NCBI GenBank assembly: GCA_009746045.1
Contig: RPFO01000154.1
Location: 4,976,146-5,040,145, forward strand
DNA from: Mesostigma viride
Lineage: Eukaryota; Streptophyta; Mesostigmatophyceae; Mesostigmatales; Mesostigmataceae
Length of the DNA: 64,000 bases
Direction of reading: 5' to 3'
Part shown: positions 11,139 through 19,214 of the stretch, one piece after another
Position numbering within the stretch: position 1 is the stretch's first letter
How the letters are laid out: each line of letters begins with the position of its first letter
Program-made: the position numbers and the translations under genes
The notes under the pieces: model-generated
What the model was told of the DNA's origin: nothing
The model's database searches: none
The model's input: the letters and a program-made list of their open reading frames with translations, nothing else

Positions 11139-11955
11139 GCCCTTCCGGCCGGGGGATGGCTTGTGTCGCCTGCCCGCGTGCGGCCACACATTCCATCAAG
11201 CGTGCATCGCGCGCAGCTTGCTCCACTCCGTGCCGCGCTGCCCGTTGTGCCGGGCTGTTGTGCCGCCCCCTGGGACTGCGCTTCCTCTCGGCCCGCCCCC
11301 GGTCTCGCTGGGTCCCCTGCCGGGTCCCCACCGGGCCCCGGGGCCAGCTGCCTCCCCGACCCCTCGGCCTCCGCCCCCGGCCTCGTTGCCGGGGCCTGGG
11401 GTGGTCGCGGGCGCGCTGGCGAGTCCCCCTGGGAGGGGCGCCGGCGTTCTCGATCCCCCTCCGCTGGGGGTCTCCCCGGTGGGCACTGCCTCCTCCGTGG
11501 CCCCGGCGGGCCTGCCGGGCGCTGGTCGGGTCGTGGTGCGCGCGCCTGCCGGCCCGGCTGGGGAGACGCCGCAGGCCCCACGTCCTGCCTTTGCTGGCGC
11601 CGCTCCCCGCCACTCAGCGCCCGCCGACGGCCTTCACCGGTGTGCCGTGCTGCTTCCCACGGGGTCCCCGTGTGCGGGTGTGTTCCACAACCGTAACCTC
11701 CTCTGCCAGCACCTTCGCGCTGTGCACCCCGATCTCGGCGCGGCGGATCTGCAGGCCATGAGCTGTTACCGGTGCCCGGAAGCTCACTGCCAGCGGGTGT
11801 ACTCCATTCACGGGCGCGCTCAGCACGCGCGCGCCTGTGTTGCTCAACGGCCCCTCAACCGGCCAGCAGTCCCGGCCCCCTCCCCCCTCCCGCCTCGGCT
11901 CCCCCGGCTCCCAGCCCCCGCCGCCCGACTACTCGGCCAGTTGGCGTTGGCTTGA
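11029..11955 (+). CDS. Retrotransposon RING-H2 and C2H2 zinc-finger region
   Basis: Residues 32-74 fit a RING-H2 finger exactly: C32, C35, C51, H53, H56, C59, C71, C74. RING-H2 fingers are usually E3 ubiquitin ligases. A proline-rich linker follows, then two C2H2-like fingers near residues 205-270 (one with HLRAVH, one beginning CPEAHC). Fingers of the latter type bind target DNA in R2-like elements. The frame ends at 11955, and a matching frame resumes before 12064 (TLTDLPHRARSLFAQ), so one more frameshift is needed. Confidence 0.75.
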   Translation: MPPPGLLGGRLGPAPPHVRSLLEGDDPESGSCAICLEPFRPGDGLCRLPACGHTFHQACIARSLLHSVPRCPLCRAVVPPPGTALPLGPPPVSLGPLPGPHRAPGPAASPTPRPPPPASLPGPGVVAGALASPPGRGAGVLDPPPLGVSPVGTASSVAPAGLPGAGRVVVRAPAGPAGETPQAPRPAFAGAAPRHSAPADGLHRCAVLLPTGSPCAGVFHNRNLLCQHLRAVHPDLGAADLQAMSCYRCPEAHCQRVYSIHGRAQHARACVAQRPLNRPAVPAPSPLPPRLPRLPAPAARLLGQLALA

Positions 11956-12063
11956 CACGGTCCCTGGGATGCATGCGCCATCAACCCGACGTCTACCCTG
12001 ACCGACCTCCCCCACCGCGCGCGTAGCCTTTTCGCGCAATGTGCAATCGTTTCTCTCCGGCGC

Positions 12064-12744
12064 ATGCACGCCGCTCCGGACGACCCGCTGGGCTTTAAAC
12101 TGCACATGGTGACCCCCCGCCTGCTCCTCACCCCTCTCGGGCGTGGTGTGCGCGGCCTCCAGGGTGCGGTTATTGCCCGTTGCCGACGCTTTCTGCAGGG
12201 GGACTGGGAGGGGCTGTTTGGCGTGCCGCCCCCGCGCACGGCCCGGCTGTCGGGGGAGGTCAACTTCGAGCGGGTGGCCGCCGACGTCATCCGCCTCGTC
12301 CGCGAGGGGCAGCTCAGCCGGGCCATGACCCGCTTGGAAATGGCCAAGCTCGCCCCCGCCAATGCGGCTACCCTGGCGGCCTTGGAGGCTCTTCACCCTG
12401 CGGAGCCCGGATTCCAGCTGCCCGTGCCGGACCCCCTGCCGGCCCCCCTCCGGCTGGACCGCGACTGCTTCCTGGAGGTGATGCGTGAGGTCCCGCGGGC
12501 TTCCTCTACCGGGCCGTCGGGCTGGCGCTACGAGCACTTGGAGGTCCTGGTGGGGCATGGGGGCGAGGACATTCTCTTTGACACCCTCATTGACCTGGCG
12601 GCTGGTCGCGTTCCTCCCGCTGCGCGCGAGTGGTTAGCGGGCGCTCGCCTCCTCGCTCTGCTCAAGGGTGTCTTGCCCCCCCCGAGGGCAAGGTGCGCCC
12701 GATCGCCTGCGGTGAGGTGCTCCGCAAGCTCGTGGGCAAAGTGA
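12064..12744 (+). CDS. Retrotransposon RT, N-terminal segment
   Basis: Contains the region in front of the RT fingers, including SSTGPSGWRYEHLEVL (the 'tGPSGW' signature of RT motif 0/1 in endonuclease-type elements) and AREWLAGARLLALLKG. The frame is lost in a run of eight C at 12676-12683. The frame after the run continues the same domain with KVRPIACGEVLRKL. The open frame extends upstream of the first ATG, so this start is probably internal to a longer protein. Confidence 0.8.
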   Translation: MHAAPDDPLGFKLHMVTPRLLLTPLGRGVRGLQGAVIARCRRFLQGDWEGLFGVPPPRTARLSGEVNFERVAADVIRLVREGQLSRAMTRLEMAKLAPANAATLAALEALHPAEPGFQLPVPDPLPAPLRLDRDCFLEVMREVPRASSTGPSGWRYEHLEVLVGHGGEDILFDTLIDLAAGRVPPAAREWLAGARLLALLKGVLPPPRARCARSPAVRCSASSWAK

Positions 12745-14840
12745 TCTGCCGCCAAAAGGCGCCCGAGCTCCGTGCCTTTTTCTGCCCGCCCCTCGCAGCG
12801 GGTGAGACCTCGGTGGCGGCCCAGCTGGGGGTGACGACTCCAGGCGGGGCGGATATCCTCATCCATTCGGTGCAGGCCTACCTCGAGGCCCACCCCACCC
12901 ACGCTGTCGTCAAGGTCGACTGCCACAACGCGTTCAACAGTCTGTCCCGCGCCAGCATGTTTGCGGCCGTCATGGAGTCCTTCGAGGACTTGTACGCTTG
13001 GACAGCCGTGTGCTACGGCCAGCCCGGCCAACTGGTTCACATCATGGAGGACGGCACTCGCGGCGGCCTGCTGTCGCGGTCGGGCACCCAGCAAGGGGAC
13101 CCCCTGGGACCCCTGTACTTTGCCGCCCCCCTCCAGGGTTGCCTCCAAGCGGTCCATGCTGCCCACCCGGCGGTCGCTATTCAGGCCTACTTGGATGATA
13201 TCTACCTTCTGGGCCCTGTGCCGGACACCACCGCGGCTCTGCTGGCACTGCAGACCGCGGTGGCCGACATCAACCTCCAGTTGACCCTTGCCAAGTGCGC
13301 GGTGTACTCGCCCCAAGGTGATTGCTCCGGCTTTCCGCCCCAGCTCTTGGGCCGGGACGAGCGCCTCCATGGGTTGGATGTCCTCGGCGTTCCGGTTGGC
13401 GACCCCGCGTTTGTCATCGATGCTCTGCGGGCCGCCCTCGAGGCACGCACTGAGGTACTGCCCTTGATTGCGCGCCTTCATGATTCGCAGACCAAGGGTC
13501 TGCTTCTGTGGTTTTGCGCTCACCCTCGCGTCGTTCACTGGCTCCGGGGCGCTCTTCCGTCTCAGGTCCGGCTGGCCGCCGAGGGCCACGACGAACGCAT
13601 CCAGTCGGCCTTGGCGCAGCTGGTCCCGGGCCCCGACCTCCCGCCACATGCTATTCGCATTGCCTCCCTGCCTGCACGGATGGGTGGCTGCGGTCTGACT
13701 CGTGCCGCCCGGCTGGCCCCAGCAGCCTTTTTGGGCTCCGTCGCTCAGTCGTGGGCGGAAAGCTGCCGGCTCCTGCCCCTTTTGGCAACGGCAGCGCCTG
13801 ACCTCCTGGACCCCAGCAGCCCTTTGCCCTTCGTCACCGCCATCCAGGAGGCCTATGCTGAGATCCAGCAGGCCTGTTCTCCCGTCCGTGCCGCTCAGGC
13901 GGTACAGCGCCACCTCCCTCGCGGCACTCCCTCGGTCGCCTCCGTTCAATCTCCCGCCGCATTCCCTGCTCGCGTCATCGATAAACACCAGAAAACCTAC
14001 GCGGGTATTCTGCACACGGCTGATTGGATTGCTCTTTTCGCGGACCTCAACGCCCAGGGACGTGCGTGGCTGTTCTCGCTTTCCTTGCGGAGTGTGGGCT
14101 CGGCGTACCTTCGTGCTCTTCCCATGGCCCCCCCATTCGCCTTGGCTCCCAGCCACTACTCGGTGGCGCTCCGGCACCAGCTATTTGCCCCGCAGCCTCT
14201 TGTTCCGGCCGGGCGGCCTTGTGGTAGCTGTGGGCAGCCGCTGGATCCCACGGGGACTCACTACCTTGCCTGCATGGGGGGCCAACAGAATCAGAATTGG
14301 TATTTGTATTTGCACACTGTCCTCCTGACGGTGGTGCTCGCCATGATTCGGTCGGTTTTCCCCCACGCGAACATCCGGTCCGAGGATGCGGATGGCGCTG
14401 CCTTCTATTCCCCCAACCACCGGCCTGACATCGTGGTGCTGGACTTTGAGGGGGGTGGCCGGCATCTGCTTATTGACGTTTCGGTGGCGCGGCCCTTGGC
14501 TCTTAGCCACGTGGCTGGGGCCTCCCTCACGGCAGGTTACACGGCGGACCGGGCGGAGCGGGCCAAGCTCCTGGCCTACGGCGACGTCGGGCACCATCGT
14601 GTGGTGCCCTTTGTCCTGGAGGAGTTTGGGGCCATGGGGCCCCTGACCTCCGCCTTCTTCAAGGAGTGTTGCCGGCTCCGGGAGGACCGGCTGGACCTGG
14701 AGGGCCAGCGGGCCCCATGGTCGGCGCGGACCTGGACGTCATATTGGCGTCAGCGCTTGTCGGTGGCGCTGACTCGGGCCATGGCGGACATCATGCTCCG
14801 CCGTACGCGGGCTGATTTTGCGGTGCAGCAGGGCTATTAG
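12630..14840 (+). CDS. Retrotransposon RT and restriction-like endonuclease
   Basis: 736 codons; homology begins at about 12684. RT motif A is VVKVDCHNAFNS. Motif B includes GTQQGDPLGPLYF. Motif C is YLDD (residues 187-190, at 13188-13199). A CCHC knuckle follows at C531, C534, H544, C548. A PD-(D/E)XK-like nuclease follows with RPD (D600) and LLIDVSV (D616). This order (RT, CCHC, nuclease) is that of R2, NeSL and CRE-type non-LTR elements. The C-terminal 700 codons are uninterrupted, so this half could be functional. The assignment to a clade needs a tree. Confidence 0.88.
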   Translation: MVSGRSPPRSAQGCLAPPEGKVRPIACGEVLRKLVGKVICRQKAPELRAFFCPPLAAGETSVAAQLGVTTPGGADILIHSVQAYLEAHPTHAVVKVDCHNAFNSLSRASMFAAVMESFEDLYAWTAVCYGQPGQLVHIMEDGTRGGLLSRSGTQQGDPLGPLYFAAPLQGCLQAVHAAHPAVAIQAYLDDIYLLGPVPDTTAALLALQTAVADINLQLTLAKCAVYSPQGDCSGFPPQLLGRDERLHGLDVLGVPVGDPAFVIDALRAALEARTEVLPLIARLHDSQTKGLLLWFCAHPRVVHWLRGALPSQVRLAAEGHDERIQSALAQLVPGPDLPPHAIRIASLPARMGGCGLTRAARLAPAAFLGSVAQSWAESCRLLPLLATAAPDLLDPSSPLPFVTAIQEAYAEIQQACSPVRAAQAVQRHLPRGTPSVASVQSPAAFPARVIDKHQKTYAGILHTADWIALFADLNAQGRAWLFSLSLRSVGSAYLRALPMAPPFALAPSHYSVALRHQLFAPQPLVPAGRPCGSCGQPLDPTGTHYLACMGGQQNQNWYLYLHTVLLTVVLAMIRSVFPHANIRSEDADGAAFYSPNHRPDIVVLDFEGGGRHLLIDVSVARPLALSHVAGASLTAGYTADRAERAKLLAYGDVGHHRVVPFVLEEFGAMGPLTSAFFKECCRLREDRLDLEGQRAPWSARTWTSYWRQRLSVALTRAMADIMLRRTRADFAVQQGY

Positions 14841-15050
14841 GTTCCTCCCGTTAGGCGTTTCCATTGGTCTTATCGTACTTCGTAGTATAGAGCTTTGACA
14901 TGGCTCTGTATATAGGTTTATAGCTGGGCGTTTGCTTTGGTTTGAGTGATTTCACTCTGCTGTAAGTAATTATATTTTTAATATATATCGCCGCAATAAC
15001 TATATTTCACTCTGCTGTAAGTAATTATATTTTTTAAATATATATCGCCG

Positions 15051-15330
15051 CAAGAAGCTGGTGAACACCTCCTGGTCGCTTGACGACGACCTGACGCCAG
15101 GCCAGCAGCAGCAACGCCGCGATCAGTGGCCCGACTACATCCGCCACAAGACCCACCCTGAGAAGCCCCAACAGTTTTGTCCAGGCTGACACCCAACAGT
15201 TTTGTCCTCAATTGAGGACAGTGCAATACTGTCCTGGCTGACAGTGCAATACTGTCCAAGTGTACTGGCGGGGCGGGGACCTTTATGTCAACAAGAAACT
15301 GTGGAAGCCCCCCCGGGCTCCCCCGGGATA
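15051..15330 (+). pseudogene. L1-type ORF1 C-terminal relic
   Basis: Reads KLVNTSWSLDDDLTPGQ, then after an insertion VYWRGGDLYVNKKLWKPP and a stop. This matches the ORF1 fragment at 43330-43640 (GWSLDDDLTPAQ ... RWKD). The 90-base insertion carries repeated CAGTGCAATACTGTCC motifs. It is a dead fragment. Confidence 0.6.
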
Positions 15331-15420
15331 GAGCACTCAAGCTAGCTGTCTAGATGGGGGCAATCGATTATGGGATAGCTTAGGCATTACAGCACTTGAA
15401 ATGATATTAGCGCCCAGCGG

Positions 15421-16078
15421 TATTAATTAATTAATTAATTAATTAAACACGTGCTCCTGTTGGGGAGTCACGGAGCACCGAAGTGCTTGTAATCCCTGTG
15501 TGTGCACTACAGGAGAAAGGGCAGAGACCCCCAGTCTCCTTCATGCCAAAGGCATGCCACAGCTGCATTCGGGCGCGCTAGCTAAACGGACAGGCTAACG
15601 ATCCGGCAAACTGTGGGTGCAATAAGACCCATGTAAGCGTAGCATAACAAGTATAGCGTGGGCAAGTAATCTGAACATAGCCAGGGCGTAGCATGGCTGT
15701 ACTAGGACTAGGCTAAGGCTATGGCTGGTTGCCCAGCGGTATAGTACCTTCAACTAGCTCTGGCACCTTGTGGCCATCCGCTTGCGCCTTAGCCGACGTC
15801 TTGAGCCCACCTCAGGTGAGCCGGGCTCACCTTTGTAGCATAAGCTATGCGTCAGCGCCTACCTATGGTATTGCACTGGTTGTATTGCACCCACAGTGTT
15901 GCGCCCCGGCACCATGCTGTGGAGAGAGCGCTCTGTGGCCTGCCCACCTGCGGCAGTGAAAGAAGCTAGGGCGCCGGCCCTCCCTCCTTCTCGCTGTGTA
16001 TATAGGGTTGAAGGTTCCCTTTACTCTGTATTGGCACCCACGTGACGCAGTCACGTGCTTATTAACTAATTAATTATT
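15421..16078. mobile_element. Composite of non-LTR 3'-end fragments
   Basis: 15421-15660 repeats the sequence at 1-290, including the TTAATTAA tail and the CTCC/GGAG hairpin. The right end (about 16040-16078) has CACGTGACGCAGTCACGTG, a perfect 8-bp stem with a GCA loop, followed by a TTAATTA tail. The same hairpin and tail end the non-LTR copies at 25826 and 47140. No protein is recognisable. Confidence 0.55.
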
Positions 16079-16399
16079 AATGGCAGATGGACATCACTAT
16101 TTGCCTGTCAAACTGATTGGGATTTTCAGTTTCTTCTTTTGTTACCTCAATTAGATCCCATTCTGTCCTCGTGACCTGTGCCTTCTTCATGGCAGGCTTG
16201 CCGTGTGGTCACCTGACTGAGGGCCTTCAGGACATTTTCTGTCTTCCAGTTCTGGGCCTATGGTCTACATGACAATTGTGGTCAGAATGCTTTGGTCAAC
16301 AAGTTATGCTTCCAGTGGTTGACATCCGGAGTCTTCCTGCTGCAGTTTTTCTTCTTGGAGACGATCTAGTGTTTGACCTGCAATCCAGTATGTGGACCT

Positions 16400-16490
16400 T
16401 GGATGGAGAATCTGGAGTGGCCAGATTTGCATGGGATGGAGAATCTGGAGTGGCCAGATTTGGATGGGTTGGAGAATCTGGGGTTGTCTC
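16400..16490. repeat. Short minisatellite
   Basis: About three imperfect copies of a 30-33-base unit containing GGAGAATCTGGAGTGGCCAG. Open frames on both strands across it come from the repeat and do not resemble proteins. Confidence 0.7.
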
Positions 16491-16849
16491 CTTGATATTT
16501 TGGAGATCAGTTTTTACTACCTGCTTTCTATGGACCCAGTTTGGGATGTGCAGATACGGCACAGTTTTTGCTGCTTGTGGGATAGGCAGAGAGAATCTGT
16601 TATGATGCTTACTGTAATGGGCATTGCAGATCCAGGAGTGAGCCCTCTCAACACTGTGGTTCCTCATTCTCTGCTTATGTGTCATTTGAGGCTATACTTG
16701 CCTTCTTCAGAAGACACTTCCTGTACCAGCAGATCCAGTTTCAGTTATTTTTCCAGTTCCAGATCTGCCTCCAGTTGCATGCTATTTCCAGTTCCAGCTC
16801 CAGTCCTGTTTCCAGACTGTTCCAGTCTTCATGGCTTAAAGGGTAGGGA

Positions 16850-17195
16850 AACATGCCATGAACTACACCCAGATGTCGCTGGCCGACCTAGTGGTCCCAG
16901 CCCAGTTTGAACACCGCATCCACTCTCTCTCCCTTCTTTGGACTGCCATGCAGGACAAGACGCGGTGGCAGAAGATTGTCAAGGCTCACACGCCAGCCCC
17001 TGTGGGCAAGCCACCTCCCCCCAAGAGGAGGAGGCATTTTGATGAGTAGTGTAGTTAGGCTTTTCTAGACTAGATAGCTTAGAGTTCGGTTAGTTCGATT
17101 ATGCGGCTTCCTCCACTCCACCCATCCATCATGGAATATGTGCTACATGATCTCCCAACGGAGGCATGTTATAATTTAATTTTTAATTTAATTTA
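16850..17195 (+). mobile_element. 5'-truncated non-LTR element, family A 3' end
   Basis: Encodes the last 60 residues of a non-LTR polyprotein (LADLVVPAQFEHRIHSLS to PPPPKRRRHFDE, stop at 17047). The same C-terminus is seen on the minus strand at 25838-26000. The 3' UTR holds the hairpin ACATGATCTCC-CAAC-GGAG and ends in a TTTAAT-rich tail near 17195. 5' truncation is typical of target-primed reverse transcription. Confidence 0.8.
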
Positions 17196-17199
17196 ATGG

Positions 17200-18055
17200 C
17201 TTAAAGCCGGTTGTTCCTTTTACCTGTCTTGTTTGATACCAGTTGCGATGACATGTACTTGGATGGAACTAGGGTCTTTTCTTTGTCATAAGTTGCAGGA
17301 TGAGCCCAGTAGCAGTTAGTCTTTTCTCTGGCTGGAGTCCCAGGAGCAGACAGTAGTTGATTTTGAGTTTTGGGTTTTATTTGGTGTTATTTCTGTGTTT
17401 TGAGTTTTGTGGTAGTGTGACAACTTCCTCCCCAGATAGGTCAGTTGTGTGTTATGTGTTCAGGCTGTGAGTCTTGCCCATGAACTCAGGTCCCAAGAGG
17501 GTTGATGACGCCTTTGTGGTCGAGACTTAAGGCCTGGAGGGATGACTGGGTCATGTGGCCAGCACCTGTGATTTGCAGACCATTTCCTTTGTCCATAGAC
17601 TCAGATCCTTGCAGGGTCAATGATGCCGTGTTGGCTGAGACGTGAGGCCTGTGGGGATGCTGGCAGTCATGCGACTGGTCTGTTTGGCAGAGCTGGTAGA
17701 TCTGTTCTTTGGCGGGAGGAATGTAACAGTATTTTCTGACAGCGTGTATACTGTTACATCCAAGTATGCCAACTTGGCGTTCAGCATTCAGTGTAATCTG
17801 ACTGACGTAATTTAGGATCTTTGTGACTTAACTGGGGTGTAAAGCATATCCAGAGAGAACCTTACTGGTTTGTCTGTGTTCTGATTGGCTGAGACCTGTG
17901 AGATTGCGTTGGACTCCACTGTGTCGAAGGAGACATAAGCTTTGCCTGTTTGTCAGCATAGCCATCAAGCGGATACCCCAATCATGTGTCGTTATTTCTA
18001 ATAACCAAACATTCTCACTTCAGGCCCTGTTGTTGGACAGCCATATCCAGTAGAT
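17200..18055. other. No gene; diverged repeats
   Basis: Two imperfect copies of a roughly 100-base unit occur at about 17470-17690 (CTCAGGTCCC...GAGACTTAAGGCCT and CTCAGATCCT...GAGACGTGAGGCCT). An 11-base inverted repeat TGTAACAGTAT...ATACTGTTACA lies at 17725-17758. No coding sequence is recognised. Confidence 0.5.
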
Positions 18056-18059
18056 TATA

Positions 18060-18170
18060 GCTAGGTTTCGCGGCTTCGCCCACCTCCATCCATCCAGCAA
18101 GGAATATGTGCTACATGATCTCCCAACGGAGTCATGTTATAATTTAATTTAATTTTTTAAATATCCAGTA
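18060..18170 (+). mobile_element. Family A non-LTR 3'-UTR fragment
   Basis: Contains TTTCGCGGCTTCGCCC, the CCATCCATCC segment, the CTCCCAACGGAG hairpin and a TTTAATTTAATTTT tail. It is the same 3' UTR as at 17060-17195, truncated before the coding part. Confidence 0.7.
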
Positions 18171-19214
18171 GACAGGAAGTCTCGTGTCTGTACGAACAAG
18201 CAGAGAGACGCCCGACCAAAAGGGGACCACCGCTCTCTACCGACGGAGTAAGGTCTTGTAGGAAACTCCTCTAGACAAGAAACGACCACCCTCTAGGATT
18301 CCTGGAGAGTGCTAGGGATTTCCCCTGTCTCTTGGGATTTGAGAAGTCTGTTCTGTCTTCGATGACAGGAGGTAAAAGATCTGTATATTTAGTGGAGCAG
18401 AGGCCACCATTTCATTCTGTTACAGTTGGGGCATGATGCAGACGATATTTGTAACTTTTGTGTAATTATTTTTCTAATGAGATTAGCATAGTACTCCGTG
18501 GCATGCCCATGCGCATGACCCGCAAGTACTTACTAATGCTCCCACACTTACTAATGCTGTAAGAATATCTCAATGAGACAACCAGCGCTAATCTGTAAGC
18601 ATATCTGCCCATTGTGTTACTCTTATTAGAACGTGCGTGTAATTTGCAGCCTCCAGATATGATGCTTATTCCGGCTCATCAGTCATTTGGCCACTGCGTA
18701 CGGCAACCCAGGCAACCCACAAGCATTTGCCAGAATACTCTCCCTACTAACTATCACACTTAGTCTGTAGCAGGCTTCACTGGTTTCACACAGCAGCTGA
18801 GAGGTACACTAAAGAATTGTCCACAGCGTGCGTAGCCCATTCCACTGTGTCAGAGCCTGCATTCAATTTATGCCGCCACAAGGAAGCTCGCCTGCATGAA
18901 GCAAGCCACACTGAGCTCCGGTTCGTCTATATACACTAGTCCGTCCAGCAGGTTGCTGCTGCGGGCCGCATGGACGCGCCATTTCCCAAAAGAATGCGTC
19001 GCCACAAAGCATAAATCCTGTCCTTTAAGACAGGATCTCATGGCAAGGAAACGACAACACGGTGTATCCCACCTAGCCTTCCATCATGTGGCAGGTGAGT
19101 GCCCTTCCTGCATCAAACTAAATCTAGTTACCACCCAAAACAAATACACAGACAGCCCCCAACACAGGATAAAACGCCATCACAATGATAACCTAGCTGC
19201 CACACTGGCCAGGG
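18171..19214. other. Downstream flank of the fibrillin gene
   Basis: No protein family is recognised. The 137-codon plus-strand frame at 18896-19309 overlaps the last fibrillin exon on the other strand and looks fortuitous. The gene's 3' UTR must lie here, but I found no clear polyadenylation signal. Confidence 0.4.

Larger units (their letters stand above)
9569..15050 (+). mobile_element. Non-LTR retrotransposon with restriction-like endonuclease (R2/NeSL-like)
   Basis: GC-rich element with a short leader, about 5.1 kb of coding sequence and an AT-rich 3' end. One long protein is implied: PHD finger, unknown region, RING-H2, C2H2 fingers, reverse transcriptase, CCHC knuckle and PD-(D/E)XK-like endonuclease. 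Such elements copy themselves by nicking DNA with the endonuclease and priming reverse transcription there. The 3' end holds two direct copies of a 47-base AT-rich unit (about 14950-14996 and 15004-15051), each ending in ATATATCGCCGCAA. The coding region changes frame at least four times, mostly in C runs. Confidence 0.85.

Noticed and set aside
12528-14177. 549-codon minus-strand frame
   Set aside because: It is opposite the RT/endonuclease ORF, whose motifs are certain. GC-rich DNA often keeps the opposite strand open.
16276-16605. 109-codon ORF as a gene
   Set aside because: A third of it is a 30-base minisatellite, and it has no family resemblance.
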